Below, in pieces: positions 16,028 to 25,240 of a stretch of DNA of 64,000 nucleotides. This DNA comes from Asticcacaulis sp. MM231 (GTDB lineage: Bacteria > Pseudomonadota > Alphaproteobacteria > Caulobacterales > Caulobacteraceae): positions 248,001-312,000 of the forward strand of contig NZ_OZ075109.1 in the NCBI RefSeq assembly GCF_964186625.1, written 5' to 3'. The translations under genes were made by a program, and so were the position numbers. The stretch's first letter is position 1; each line of letters begins with the position of its first letter. The notes beneath the pieces were generated by a model. The model was given only the letters and a program-made list of their open reading frames with translations. It ran no database searches and was not told where the DNA came from.

Positions 16028-16560
16028 TGCTGCGCTGGCAACCCCGAAATCACGGGCCCTCAGGCTCGAAATCCGCGCGCCTCTACGGCAAAATCTCCGC
16101 GATTGCCATCGGTGCTCTGTCACTCTCTGGCCATCCCGGAACGCCCGCTCTGGTCTACAATCCAAGTCCAAGCGCGCCGCTCGGCTACTATCGCACCTTA
16201 CCCGCCCGCCCGCTGATGAGAGGCGACTGGGTGCTTGTAAGAGCGCCGAAAGCGGCCAGACAGTTGGCGGATCAACGCGGCTATTTGTCCGCGTCTGTGC
16301 CCATGATCAAAACTGTCGTCGCCCTCGCTGGGGATCGCATTTGCGCAAGCGGCTCCCTGATCTACGTCAACGGTGCGATGATTGCGGCCCGCTTACACGT
16401 TGATCATCACGGACGGCCTTTGCCATGGTGGACAGGATGTCGGACCCTGGGAGCGAACGATGTCTTTGTCATCAACCGGTTCTCTCCCAGTTCATTTGAC
16501 GGGCGCTACTTTGGCGTCGTCTCCCGAGAGGCTGTGCTGGCCCGGTTGGTGCATTTATGA
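16027..16560 (+). CDS. TraF-like S26 conjugative signal peptidase
   Basis: 177 aa. An N-terminal membrane segment (~20-35) is followed by NPSPSAPLGYY with the catalytic Ser, and VPMIKTVVALAGDRI with the catalytic Lys of the S26 family; VFVINRFSPSSFDGRYFGVV is the late conserved block. In RP4-type systems TraF processes and cyclises the TrbC pilin, and a trbC gene is present 8 kb downstream. It overlaps the lytic transglycosylase gene by 4 bp (ATGA). Confidence 0.88.
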   Translation: MLRWQPRNHGPSGSKSARLYGKISAIAIGALSLSGHPGTPALVYNPSPSAPLGYYRTLPARPLMRGDWVLVRAPKAARQLADQRGYLSASVPMIKTVVALAGDRICASGSLIYVNGAMIAARLHVDHHGRPLPWWTGCRTLGANDVFVINRFSPSSFDGRYFGVVSREAVLARLVHL

Positions 16561-17177
16561 CCCGTGCGATGCGCTTGTCAGTGCTTTCTGCCGCCATTGC
16601 CTTGGTGGCATTCCCGTTTACGTCTATGGCAATCGAAGCGGCCACAGACGGGGTTTCACACACCGAAATCCTGTCGCGCTGGCATGCGGAGATCGCCATC
16701 GCCGCCCAGCGATTTTCCATACCGGAAGCTTGGATTGCTGCGGTTATAGGGGCGGAAAGCAACGGGCAGACGGAGGTCGGCGGCAGACCCATCACCTCAC
16801 CAAAAGGCGCGATGGGGCTGATGCAGCTCATGCCGCCTACCTACGCCGAGATGCGCCGACTTTACGGTTTGGGTGATGACCCGTACGTGCCCGGCGACAA
16901 CATTCTCGCCGGGGCCGCTTACCTGCGTTTGAACCTCGACCGCTTCGGATATCCCGGCCTGTTCGCTGCCTATAATGCAGGGCCAGAGCGATACGCCCGC
17001 AGCTTGAACGGCCACGGACTGCCTGCGGAAACGCGCGACTATCTGCGCAAGGTGACCAGAGCGACCACCGCCCAGGCCCCTGCACCTGACAGCATTTTCG
17101 TGAATTTAGGCGATCCGGTGGCGCCCTCGGAATCCTCCGTCGTGCCCTCGGTTTTTGTCCCCCTGACCATACCCTGA
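16557..17177 (+). CDS. Lytic transglycosylase of the conjugation system (TrbN/VirB1-like)
   Basis: 206 aa with a signal peptide (~1-26). The SLT domain covers ~40-150: AWIAAVIGAESNGQT with the catalytic Glu, GAMGLMQLMPPTYAEM, DNILAGAAYLR and LFAAYNAGPERY. It should cut peptidoglycan locally for the transfer channel. It is coupled to the TraF-like gene by an ATGA overlap. The gap before the relaxase (157 bp) is AT-richer and could hold an origin of transfer, but no nick motif was recognised. Confidence 0.9.
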   Translation: MTRAMRLSVLSAAIALVAFPFTSMAIEAATDGVSHTEILSRWHAEIAIAAQRFSIPEAWIAAVIGAESNGQTEVGGRPITSPKGAMGLMQLMPPTYAEMRRLYGLGDDPYVPGDNILAGAAYLRLNLDRFGYPGLFAAYNAGPERYARSLNGHGLPAETRDYLRKVTRATTAQAPAPDSIFVNLGDPVAPSESSVVPSVFVPLTIP

Positions 17178-17334
17178 AAATGAGCACAAAATGAGAACTG
17201 AGTGAAGGCAAGATAAAGGCTCAACTCCCGTTTCGCTTAAGGGTTTGTCTGCACATCGGTTTTAGGGATTTACGAAAATTGTTTGGAGTTAAATCGCGGT
17301 AACTGGCTGAAATCATTAGATTGTGGGTTTTGTG

Positions 17335-19299
17335 ATGCAGGATGACGATGTGCGGCCTAAACTGGGTCGAATCCGGGCTAAGGGCGACCAATCTTTTCTG
17401 CCCAAAGTCCTGAAGGCCGCGCGCAAAGCAGGCGGTCTTAAAACGCCGGGCGGAAAGGGGCGGGGAAAGCTCTGGAGTCGGGGGCGGGGGGCGGGTATCG
17501 CCGCCGTTACGGCGGGTGCGAGGGTTAGGGGGCTTTCTGCACGACGCGTGATCGTCAAAACGCGGTACACCCGTTTCACGCCGAGCGGTGTCAAAGCGGC
17601 CAGGGCGCACCTACGCTATCTCCAGCGTGACGGGGTGACGCCGGAGGGGGAGCCGGGGCAGATGTATGACCGATTGAGCGACCAGGCAGACGGCAGAGGT
17701 TTCATGGATCGGGCTGCAGACGATCCGATTCAGTTCCGGCTGATTGTCTCTGCCGAGGATGGCGACAAGTATGAGGATCTGAAGCCTTTGACCCGACGCT
17801 TTATGGATCAGATGGAGAAGGACCTGGGCACGCGCCTCGATTGGGTCGCGGTCGATCATCACAATACGGCGCATCCCCATACCCACATTGTGGTCCGCGG
17901 TCGCGATGAGGCCGGGAAGGAACTGGTCATTGCCCGTGATTATATCAGTGAGGGTATGCGTGACCGGCTTGAGCAATTAGTGACCCTTGACCTCGGGCCC
18001 CGTTCCGAGCGGGAAATCGATATTGCCCGACGCCAGGAGGTCGAACAGAGCCGGCTGACCAGTCTCGATCGTCAGTTGATAAGAAACATGTCCCTGGACC
18101 GGATCGTCGAACCCGATATTTCGAACGTGAAGACGAGATCGCTTCAGGTTGGACGTCTAAGCAAATTGCGTGAGTTCGGCCTGGCAGAGGAAATGGGGCA
18201 GGGCCGGTGGCGACTAGCTGAGCATCTCGACGCCACGTTGCGGGAAATGGGCGAACGCGGCGACATCATCAAAGCAATGCATAAGGAGCTCGCGCTCAAA
18301 GGCATGGCGCGTGCCGCGGAGGAAGGCATTATCCATAGATCGAATGATCCGACCATCGCCAAGCCCCCCCTCGTCGGCCAAGTGTTAAAACGCGGTCTGC
18401 TCGACAGCGAGTCAGATCGTCACTTCCTCATGATCGACGGTGTCGACGGCGCCGTCCATTGGGTTGATATCGGGCGGGCCGGCCGGACACGCCCACTGTC
18501 AGAGAACATGCTCGTTCGTATCGAATTTCGGCAGGCCGAAATCAAGCCGGCCGACAGGACAATCGTGGATGTGGCAGCGGCGAATAACGGATATTATGAT
18601 GTCGCCGCCCATCTGAACTTCGATCAGTCGGCGACTGAAGCCTTCGCGGAGACCCACGCGCGGCGTTTGGAAGCTATTCGGCGTTTGACCGGAAAAGTGG
18701 AAAGAAATGACACGGGTGCTTTTCATATCGACGAGGCCTATCTCGATCACGCCCTTACATATGAAAAGAAGCGGGTGGACCAAGCGCCGGCAGACGTCCA
18801 GCCCCTTTCGCCGATCGTCTTATCGCGGCTGCCCGAATATAATGGGGCCACATGGCTAGATCGCGAACTGAACGAGAGCACGATCGCGGTGGCGGACGCT
18901 GGCTTTGGAAAAGAAGTCCGGGTCGCCCTACAACTCCGTCAAGCGTGGCTCCTGCAAGAGGACATGGCCATCGAGGTTGAGGGGCAGTTTGTGACCAGAC
19001 CGGACATGCTGGGGAAGCTAGAGACACGCGACCTCTTTAAAGCGGCAGCGCGCCTCACCAAAGAGTCTGGATTGAGTTACCGAGCCGCTCAAGTTGGCGA
19101 ACGGATCGAAGGGCAGCTCAGACAGTCGGTCAACTTGCCAAGTGGGAAGTTTGCCATGGTTGAAAAGGGCAAGCAGTTCACGCTGGTGCCCTGGCGGCCG
19201 GTGCTTGAAGACCATATCGGGAAAACCGTGTCTGGTATGAACCGTGACGGGGGCATTAATTGGACGATCGGCCGTGGCAGGGGGAGAGGCGTACAATGA
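17335..19299 (+). CDS. DUF3363-type relaxase (VirD2-like)
   Basis: About 654 aa from the ATG at 17335; a GTG at 17323 is an alternative and neither has a strong RBS. A basic, Arg/Gly-rich N-terminus is followed by the relaxase core: RLIVSAEDGDKYEDLKPLTRRFMDQMEKDLGTRLDWVAVDHHNTAHPHTHIVVRGRDEAGKELVI. HHNTAHPHTHIVVRG is the metal-binding 3-His motif. DUF3363 occupies the C-terminal half. It should nick oriT and pilot the DNA; TraG downstream is its likely coupling partner. Confidence 0.92.
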   Translation: MQDDDVRPKLGRIRAKGDQSFLPKVLKAARKAGGLKTPGGKGRGKLWSRGRGAGIAAVTAGARVRGLSARRVIVKTRYTRFTPSGVKAARAHLRYLQRDGVTPEGEPGQMYDRLSDQADGRGFMDRAADDPIQFRLIVSAEDGDKYEDLKPLTRRFMDQMEKDLGTRLDWVAVDHHNTAHPHTHIVVRGRDEAGKELVIARDYISEGMRDRLEQLVTLDLGPRSEREIDIARRQEVEQSRLTSLDRQLIRNMSLDRIVEPDISNVKTRSLQVGRLSKLREFGLAEEMGQGRWRLAEHLDATLREMGERGDIIKAMHKELALKGMARAAEEGIIHRSNDPTIAKPPLVGQVLKRGLLDSESDRHFLMIDGVDGAVHWVDIGRAGRTRPLSENMLVRIEFRQAEIKPADRTIVDVAAANNGYYDVAAHLNFDQSATEAFAETHARRLEAIRRLTGKVERNDTGAFHIDEAYLDHALTYEKKRVDQAPADVQPLSPIVLSRLPEYNGATWLDRELNESTIAVADAGFGKEVRVALQLRQAWLLQEDMAIEVEGQFVTRPDMLGKLETRDLFKAAARLTKESGLSYRAAQVGERIEGQLRQSVNLPSGKFAMVEKGKQFTLVPWRPVLEDHIGKTVSGMNRDGGINWTIGRGRGRGVQ

Positions 19300-19385
19300 C
19301 AGCTTTCACATCAGGGGCGATGTTTAGGCGAAAGGACGGTTGCCCGTATGAGAGGCCAGCCACCCGTCATTTTATTGGCGCCCCG

Positions 19386-20249
19386 TTACGGGTTGTTGAG
19401 CCGCCGGCACGCGGGGCCAACCAAAGCCCAAATGGCGCGCACAATGTCCGGGAAGGGCGGGCCGTCAAATTCGATGGAGCGGGCATAGGCATCCCACTGA
19501 CGCCGCTTGTCCGCAGAGGTATAAAACGCTTCTGAAAGCCCCGGCGGTGTCTCGGTGGGTACGGCCGTGCCACGCCGTTTGAATGTGGCTTCGATCGCGG
19601 CATCCAAACAATTCGGCTCTATGGCCAGGCTCTGGGGAATAGCCCACAGGTCGTAATAGTCTTTCATACGCCCGTTGATGAGGCCGAGATGGACCATCGC
19701 CTGGAACTTTTCTGCGATCACCGCTGCGGGCGGATAGGCTTGTATGCGGGAGGCTTGGCCATCCAGCAGGTTGGGAAAGTCGATGTCCATAGCAGGTGGA
19801 GCAACCGCATCTCCGAAACCAATGTCAATGGTGATCGAAATGCGCGTCTTCTCAAGCAAAGCTACGGTCTTAAGGCGGGTGCCGCCATAGTCAGCATCCT
19901 CGCGGATCGCCTCGGCGGTTAAGGCCTCGGCGTCAAAGATCAGGCCGTCGTGACCGTCGATCGCGAATATCTCAGCGAAGGTCTCTAGCAGACGATCAGG
20001 ATTATCGTCACCATGGCCAAGAAAATCGACATCTCGGGTGACGCGCATAGCATCGTCCACCCAGAGTGTGACAAGCAGGCCGCCCTTGAGGATAAATCGG
20101 TTCCGATAGGTTGAAATTGAAAGCCGGTACAGAAGTCGCTCCAGGCCGTATCGGACCAGGATCACATCGAACGGCTGTCCCTGGGCCTTAGCAAGCCTCA
20201 GGAGCCGGTCCTTAAACGATGCCGCCAGGTTTGACTTGGCCTTATCCAT
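19386..20249 (-). CDS. AbiEii-type nucleotidyltransferase toxin
   Basis: 287 aa. It has the AbiEii/AbiGii nucleotidyltransferase fold: FILKGGLLVTLWVDDAMRVTRDVDFLG holds the GG and D-x-D metal-binding residues, followed by KTRISITIDIGFGD and AEKFQAMVHLGLINGRMKDYYDLW. In type IV AbiE systems the toxin transfers nucleotides to its target RNA and causes abortive infection or stabilises the element. It overlaps the antitoxin gene by 8 bp. It is inserted antisense inside the transfer module, between relaxase and traG. Confidence 0.92.
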   Translation of the reverse strand: MDKAKSNLAASFKDRLLRLAKAQGQPFDVILVRYGLERLLYRLSISTYRNRFILKGGLLVTLWVDDAMRVTRDVDFLGHGDDNPDRLLETFAEIFAIDGHDGLIFDAEALTAEAIREDADYGGTRLKTVALLEKTRISITIDIGFGDAVAPPAMDIDFPNLLDGQASRIQAYPPAAVIAEKFQAMVHLGLINGRMKDYYDLWAIPQSLAIEPNCLDAAIEATFKRRGTAVPTETPPGLSEAFYTSADKRRQWDAYARSIEFDGPPFPDIVRAIWALVGPACRRLNNP

Positions 20250-20862
20250 TGGAGGTCAGGGCTTCCAGGTACGGCGCTATGATTTTGACCGCGCCGCCAT
20301 GTCTCGCCGCCTCATAGATGTCAGATGGCGTCACTTTGCGTTGGGTCAGCGCAGATTTTAGGCTCTCGATAGCGATGGATCTATCCACCAGTCGCGGGTT
20401 ACGGAAGACGTCTGCCAGCGTTCTGGCAATGGAGTAGATCGGTACGTGAACGCCGGAGATCGTATGGGTTTCAACGCCATCGCGAAAGGAACCGGATTTA
20501 AAGCGCACCAGTCGTATCGGTGGCGAACGCACGTCAGGCGCCCAGGCGCCCTTGGCAATGGCCACCCAAACTCTACGGGGCATCTGGTCTGTCAGGCCAT
20601 GAAAGGCCAGGGCGGAGGTCATGGAGATAATGCCGTTGGGGATTTGTTTGGCAATTTCAGCCAAAGCGTGGTCGTTTTCCAGTTCACTATCACGACTTCG
20701 GTAGAGGCCACGAGCGACCCGACCGATGAGACCGCTGGCCTCGGCACGGGCGATCGTTGCGGATGTGATACCTTGAGCCCTCAGGTCATACGCCCGCACA
20801 AGCGGTTGGGCTTCAACGATAGCCTTCAGGCGTTGCTGCTGCGTGGCGGCCAGGGGCTGCAT
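20242..20862 (-). CDS. AbiEi-type antitoxin / autorepressor
   Basis: 206 aa. The N-terminal winged helix (~10-60: AIVEAQPLVRAYDLRAQGITSATIARAEASGLIGRVARGLYR) is of the AbiEi_4 kind; the C-terminal domain contains ISMTSALAFHGLTDQMPRRVWVAI and VPIYSIARTLADVF. AbiEi antitoxins both neutralise AbiEii and repress their own promoter through inverted repeats. Such a repeat overlaps its start codon. The start sits in the repeat with only a weak AGG upstream, so a leaderless or slightly internal start is possible. Confidence 0.88.
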   Translation of the reverse strand: MQPLAATQQQRLKAIVEAQPLVRAYDLRAQGITSATIARAEASGLIGRVARGLYRSRDSELENDHALAEIAKQIPNGIISMTSALAFHGLTDQMPRRVWVAIAKGAWAPDVRSPPIRLVRFKSGSFRDGVETHTISGVHVPIYSIARTLADVFRNPRLVDRSIAIESLKSALTQRKVTPSDIYEAARHGGAVKIIAPYLEALTSNG

Positions 20863-20911
20863 GATACAAAACCTATAACTGATTATCTTTCAGGTATATG
20901 TTTTGTATCAT
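20861..20911 (-). promoter_or_regulatory. Inverted repeat at the abiE promoter
   Basis: ATGATACAAAAC (20861-20872) and GTTTTGTATCAT (20900-20911) are perfect 12-bp inverted repeats 27 bp apart; the inner copy overlaps the abiEi start. Known AbiEi proteins bind paired inverted repeats at their own promoter, so this is very likely the autorepression site. Confidence 0.75.
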
Positions 20912-21164
20912 GTCGCCTATTAAGCGTCCACTAACATTCGCTATGAACCGGTCGGTGCCCAACTGACGAATCCAAAAGCGGAGCCACAATTCGTCCGATG
21001 AGACTGGGGCACATCCGCGATGAACGCAGGACTGCAAGCAATACCCGACCGGCGTGGTTTACCTGTCCTCATTTGGCCTGACTAGGCCCTCCCTGGTATC
21101 TGGCTGATTCACGCAGAGTGCCCGAGGATGACGAGGCATAAGCCTTCCCCCTCGGACACTCCAC
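20863..21164. other. Gap between abiE and traG
   Basis: 302 bp with no gene. The left end is the abiE operator. The right end carries an imperfect stem (CCGAGG with CCTCGG, 21122-21153 region) just before the traG ATG. The middle holds nothing recognisable; an oriT cannot be excluded. Confidence 0.4.
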
Positions 21165-23216
21165 ATGACCCCCACCAAACTCCTGTTCGGTCAGATATTC
21201 ATCGTCTTGCTGACGGCCCTATTGGGGGTTTGGGCGGCGACCCAGTGGGCCGCGGCGCAGCTGGGTTATCAATCTCAGTTGGGACCTGCCTGGTTTTCGG
21301 TTTTGGGTGTGCCGGTTTACCGGCCCTGGCAGCTGTTCATCTGGTGGTACTTCTACGATGCCTATGCGCCGGAGATCTTCGCCCGTTCAGGTGTGCTGGC
21401 CGCGTTCAGCGGTTTGGTCGGATGCTCCACGGCCATAGCCGGATCGGTCTGGCGGGCCCGGCAGACCAAGCTGGTGACGACCTACGGCTCGGCACGTTGG
21501 GCGACCCAGACCGAACTCGAACATTCGGGCCTGCTGGGCGATGCGGGCGTGTTTCTCGGTTGCTGGAAAGACGGCTATATTCGTCATGCCGGCCCGGAGC
21601 ATGTGATCGCCTTTGCCCCAACCCGCTCCGGAAAGGGCGTCGGGCTGGTAGTGCCGACCCTGTTGTCGTGGACCGGGTCCGTCATTGTCCACGACATAAA
21701 GGGCGAGAACTGGGAACTGACATCCGGCTGGCGCGCCAAGTTCTCGCACTGTCTGCTGTTCAATCCGACCGACATTCGCTCTGCCCGGTTCAATCCGCTG
21801 CTGGAAGTGCGCAAGGGCTCCAACGAAGTGCGGGATGTCCAGAACATCGCGGACGTCCTGGTCGATCCCGAAGGCGCGCTGGAGCACCGCTCGCATTGGG
21901 AAAAAACCAGCCATTCGCTGTTGGTCGGTGTTATCCTCCACCTACTCTACGCGGACCCCGACAAGACTCTGGCGCGGGTGGCGACCTTCCTCTCTGATCC
22001 CGAGCGCACCTTCGAGAACACCTTGCGCCGGATGATGACCACCAACCATCTGGGCACCAAGGACGAACCACTGGTACACCCCGTTGTCGCCTCCGCCGCT
22101 CGGGAAATTCTCAATAAGTCCGAAAACGAACGCTCCGGCGTGCTGTCGACCGCCATGTCCTTTCTCGGACTGTACCGCGATCCGGTCGTATCGGCCACAA
22201 CGGCGGCCTGCGACTGGCGGATTGCTGACCTGATGGACGGCGAGCGGCCCGCCTCCCTCTATCTGGTCGTCCCGCCCTCCGATATCTCCCGAACCAAGCC
22301 ATTGGTCCGCCTGATCCTGAACCAAATCGGTCGCCGCCTGACCGAAAAGCTCGAGGGGCACGACGGTTTCAAACATCGCTATCAGCTTTTGATGATGCTG
22401 GATGAATTCCCCGCCCTGGGGCGCCTGGACTTCTTTGAGACGGCCCTAGCCTTCATCGCCGGCTACGGCATCCGCGCCTTCCTGATCGCCCAAAGCCTGA
22501 ATCAGATATCCAGAGCCTACGGTGAGAACAACTCAATCCTCGACAATTGCCATGTCCGCATCGCCTTCTCGTCGAACGATGAGCGCACAGCCAAGCGCAT
22601 ATCCGACGCGCTGGGGACAGCGACTGAGCAGCGCGCCCAACGCAACTATGCCGGCCACCGCCTGTCACCCTGGCTTGCCCACGTCATGGTGTCACGTCAG
22701 GAAACCGCGCGTCCGCTCCTGACGCCCGGCGAAATCATGCAACTGCCGCCGTCGGATGAGCTGGTTCTTGTCTCAGGCCTGCCGCCCGTCCGCGCTAAAA
22801 AGCTGCGCTATTTCGAGGACCGAAATTTCGTAGTGCGACGTTTGTCTGCTCCAGCCCTCCCGACGGACGGCTACGCCGACAAGCCGGCCAACCGACCGGA
22901 TGAGTGGGGTGAACATGTGCGCGCTGTGTCCGAAACCTTGCGCGCTGCGTTGAAGGCCGAAGAGGCGCGGCAGGCCGAAGAAGACGGTGTGACCCTCCAG
23001 AAGGTGCCCGGTTTTCACCCGGCCGCACCTCCTGTTCTGCGACCGGCGCCGGAGCCGGCAGGTCCACCTTCCGACGATGATGGCGATGCCGTCGCTGACA
23101 AGAAGTCCATCGATCTGGCCTGTGCGTCGCGAGCCGTTACCCAGGCTGCCACGATGGCGTCGGACCGCAAGGCCGCCGCCAGGGGCCTCAACCTCGATCT
23201 CTTCAGGGACAACTGA
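21165..23216 (+). CDS. traG: Type IV coupling protein TraG/VirD4
   Basis: 683 aa. Two N-terminal membrane segments (~8-28 and ~45-95) precede the ATPase domain. Walker A is APTRSGKGVGLVVPTLL and Walker B LLMMLDEFPALGRLDFFE; the conserved WE/GENW block is HDIKGENWELTSGWR. It links the relaxosome to the transfer channel. It is the first gene of a run of twelve co-directional genes with very short gaps or overlaps; the next ATG begins 2 nt after its stop. Confidence 0.95.
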   Translation: MTPTKLLFGQIFIVLLTALLGVWAATQWAAAQLGYQSQLGPAWFSVLGVPVYRPWQLFIWWYFYDAYAPEIFARSGVLAAFSGLVGCSTAIAGSVWRARQTKLVTTYGSARWATQTELEHSGLLGDAGVFLGCWKDGYIRHAGPEHVIAFAPTRSGKGVGLVVPTLLSWTGSVIVHDIKGENWELTSGWRAKFSHCLLFNPTDIRSARFNPLLEVRKGSNEVRDVQNIADVLVDPEGALEHRSHWEKTSHSLLVGVILHLLYADPDKTLARVATFLSDPERTFENTLRRMMTTNHLGTKDEPLVHPVVASAAREILNKSENERSGVLSTAMSFLGLYRDPVVSATTAACDWRIADLMDGERPASLYLVVPPSDISRTKPLVRLILNQIGRRLTEKLEGHDGFKHRYQLLMMLDEFPALGRLDFFETALAFIAGYGIRAFLIAQSLNQISRAYGENNSILDNCHVRIAFSSNDERTAKRISDALGTATEQRAQRNYAGHRLSPWLAHVMVSRQETARPLLTPGEIMQLPPSDELVLVSGLPPVRAKKLRYFEDRNFVVRRLSAPALPTDGYADKPANRPDEWGEHVRAVSETLRAALKAEEARQAEEDGVTLQKVPGFHPAAPPVLRPAPEPAGPPSDDDGDAVADKKSIDLACASRAVTQAATMASDRKAAARGLNLDLFRDN

Positions 23217-23217
23217 C

Positions 23218-23637
23218 ATGACCCGCCTGCCCATCAAGAAAAAATATCAGATCTACCTGCATGGTCCGGTCGTGGCGCGCTTCGAGGCATTGGCCGCCCG
23301 GCCTGGCACCAACAAATCGGCCATCCTCGCCATGGCCATCACAGCGTGGATAGACCGCAAGGCGGCCAACGAACTGGATGACCGGTTCGGCGTGCGCTTC
23401 CGCAACTACGGCGTCCAGCTCGAACGCTTTGAACGCGATCAGCGCGTCCTGATGGAGACCCTGGCCCTGTTCATCCGTCTGAACCTCCAGCGGGACGCCT
23501 TTCTGCCGGAAACGGATGAAGCCACCCGCGCCCGAGGCGCGGAACGTTTTCGCGCCTTCGTGGCTGAGGTGGGCCGCAGACTGGCTCAGGATGAGCCCAG
23601 CTTCGATCCGGAGATATTGGGAGGCCTCGATGACTGA
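23218..23637 (+). CDS. Ribbon-helix-helix (CopG-like) protein between traG and trbB
   Basis: About 139 aa from the ATG 2 nt after the traG stop. KKKYQIYLHGPVVARFEALAARPGTNKSAILAMAITAWI is a ribbon-helix-helix motif; the C-terminal part is helical and charged. A CopG-type gene at this place is usual in Tn4371-like and alphaproteobacterial trb operons, where it may regulate transfer genes. It overlaps trbB by 8 bp. Confidence 0.85.
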   Translation: MTRLPIKKKYQIYLHGPVVARFEALAARPGTNKSAILAMAITAWIDRKAANELDDRFGVRFRNYGVQLERFERDQRVLMETLALFIRLNLQRDAFLPETDEATRARGAERFRAFVAEVGRRLAQDEPSFDPEILGGLDD

Positions 23638-24607
23638 GACCGTCTCCGCCCGCCGCCTTCGGTCTATGCTGCGCACGGCCATGGGCAATGTCCTGGCAGC
23701 CGCTCTGGCCGATCCCGAAGTCGCCGAGATCATGGTCAACCCAGATGGCGAGATCCGTATCGATCGTCTCGGGCAAGGCCGTATCGAGACCGGTAGCCGG
23801 CTGGAACCGGCCGAGGTTGAACGCATAATCCGGCTCGTTGCCAGTCACGTTCGGGCGGAAGCCCATCGCGACAATCCCATTGTGAGCGCGGAACTGCCCT
23901 TCCGCGATGGCCTGTCGGGGGAGCGGTTCGAAGGTCTGCTACCGCCCGTGGTGGTGTCGCCCTGTTTCTCGATCCGCAAGCCAGCGCATCGTCTCTACGG
24001 GTTGGGCGACTATGTCGCTGACGGCGTCATGTCATCCCTGCAGGCCAGAGCTTTGCGCACCGCCGTGCGCGACCGGCGCAATATCCTGGTCGCTGGCGGT
24101 ACCAGCTCCGGAAAGACCACCCTCACCAACGCCCTTCTGGCCGAGATGGCCGAGCTTAATGAACGCATCATCCTCATAGAGGACACACGCGAACTGCGCT
24201 GCGCCGCCCGCGATTGCGTGGCCTTGCGTACGCGACCCGGATGGGTCTCGCTGGGAGATCTGGTGCACTCCACCCTACGTTTGCGTCCCGACCGGATCAT
24301 CGTCGGCGAGGTCAGGGGTGGAGAGGCGCTCGATATGCTGAAGGCCTGGAACACCGGCCATCCCGGCGGTGTCGCCACCCTACATGCCAATTCCGCACGC
24401 GGGGCGCTCTACAGGTTGGAACACCTCATCCAGGAAGCCGTCACCTGTGTGCCGCGCGCCCTGATTGCCGACGGCATCGACGTCATTGTCTACATCGCGG
24501 GCGACAATCCGCACACCCATTCGCCCCGCCACGTCGAGACCATTGCCGAACTGGTCGGCCTCGACGCCACCGGCGATTACCTGCTTCAGCCCCTGATCCA
24601 GGCCTGA
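23630..24607 (+). CDS. trbB: P-type conjugative transfer ATPase TrbB (VirB11-like)
   Basis: About 325 aa from the ATG at 23630, with GGGAGG 6 nt upstream. Walker A is VAGGTSSGKTTLTNALL, followed by the Asp box ILIEDTRELRC and the Walker B region LRPDRIIVGEVRGGEALDMLKAWNTGHPGGVATLHANSA. It is the hexameric traffic ATPase on the inner face of the mating-pair channel. The full family length is present with no damage. Confidence 0.95.
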   Translation: MTETVSARRLRSMLRTAMGNVLAAALADPEVAEIMVNPDGEIRIDRLGQGRIETGSRLEPAEVERIIRLVASHVRAEAHRDNPIVSAELPFRDGLSGERFEGLLPPVVVSPCFSIRKPAHRLYGLGDYVADGVMSSLQARALRTAVRDRRNILVAGGTSSGKTTLTNALLAEMAELNERIILIEDTRELRCAARDCVALRTRPGWVSLGDLVHSTLRLRPDRIIVGEVRGGEALDMLKAWNTGHPGGVATLHANSARGALYRLEHLIQEAVTCVPRALIADGIDVIVYIAGDNPHTHSPRHVETIAELVGLDATGDYLLQPLIQA

Positions 24608-24638
24608 AGGTTCATCCACCTTTTTTACGGAAAGTCCT

Positions 24639-24977
24639 ATGTTTGTAACTGTTCTGCGTTCCCCGTCGTCACGCGCCTTTGCCCGGGCGGGCTGCCTATG
24701 TCTGCCTGTCCTGATGTTCGCCGCCGTCGCCAATGCCACCGGTAGCGACATGCCCTGGGAGGAGCCCCTCCAGCAGATCCTGGATTCGGTTCAGGGGCCG
24801 GTGGCCAAGATCATCGCCGTCATGATCATCATCGTCACGGGCTTGACCCTGGCCTTCGGGGAAACCTCGGGCGGTTTTCGCAAGCTGATCCAGATCGTCT
24901 TCGGTCTGTCCATCGCGTTTGCCGCGTCCAGCTTCTTCCTCGCCTTCTTCAGCTTCGGCGGAGGCGCGGTCGTCTGA
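24639..24977 (+). CDS. trbC: Pilin precursor TrbC (VirB2-like)
   Basis: 112 aa: a long signal peptide (~1-34, AVANATGS) and two hydrophobic segments (~55-75 and ~85-105) around a short basic loop (ETSGGFRK). This is the TrbC/VirB2 layout. In RP4 the mature pilin is cyclised by TraF, and a TraF-like gene is present at 16027. The stop overlaps the ATG of trbD (TGATG). Confidence 0.92.
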   Translation: MFVTVLRSPSSRAFARAGCLCLPVLMFAAVANATGSDMPWEEPLQQILDSVQGPVAKIIAVMIIIVTGLTLAFGETSGGFRKLIQIVFGLSIAFAASSFFLAFFSFGGGAVV

Positions 24978-25240
24978 TGTCCCATCCCGTTGAAGGCTTC
25001 GAGGTGCCTGTTCATCAGGCTCTGACCCAACCCATCCTCCTGGGCGGCGCACCCCGCTCGGTCGCCATCGTCAATGGCACGCTGGCGGCCGCGCTGGGTC
25101 TCGGCCTTCACCTGTGGCTGCCCGGTCTGGCCGTCTGGCTGGCCGGGCATAGCCTGGCGGTCTTCGCCGCCCGAAAAGACCCGGATTTCGTGCCGGTGCT
25201 TCTGCGTCACCTCCGTCAGAAAGGGTATTGGTCATGCTGA
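24977..25240 (+). CDS. trbD: TrbD (VirB3-like) channel protein
   Basis: 87 aa. It has PVHQALTQPILLGGAPRSVAIVNG and then two hydrophobic segments (AALGLGLHLWLPGLAVWLAGHSLAVFAARKDPDF), the VirB3 layout with its conserved R-K-DP-x-F end. It is an inner-membrane channel subunit. It overlaps trbC at the start and trbE by 7 bp at the end. Confidence 0.93.
   Translation: MSHPVEGFEVPVHQALTQPILLGGAPRSVAIVNGTLAAALGLGLHLWLPGLAVWLAGHSLAVFAARKDPDFVPVLLRHLRQKGYWSC

Noticed and set aside
17178..17334. oriT upstream of the relaxase
   Set aside because: Position is plausible and AT-rich, but no nick consensus or clear inverted repeat could be identified.
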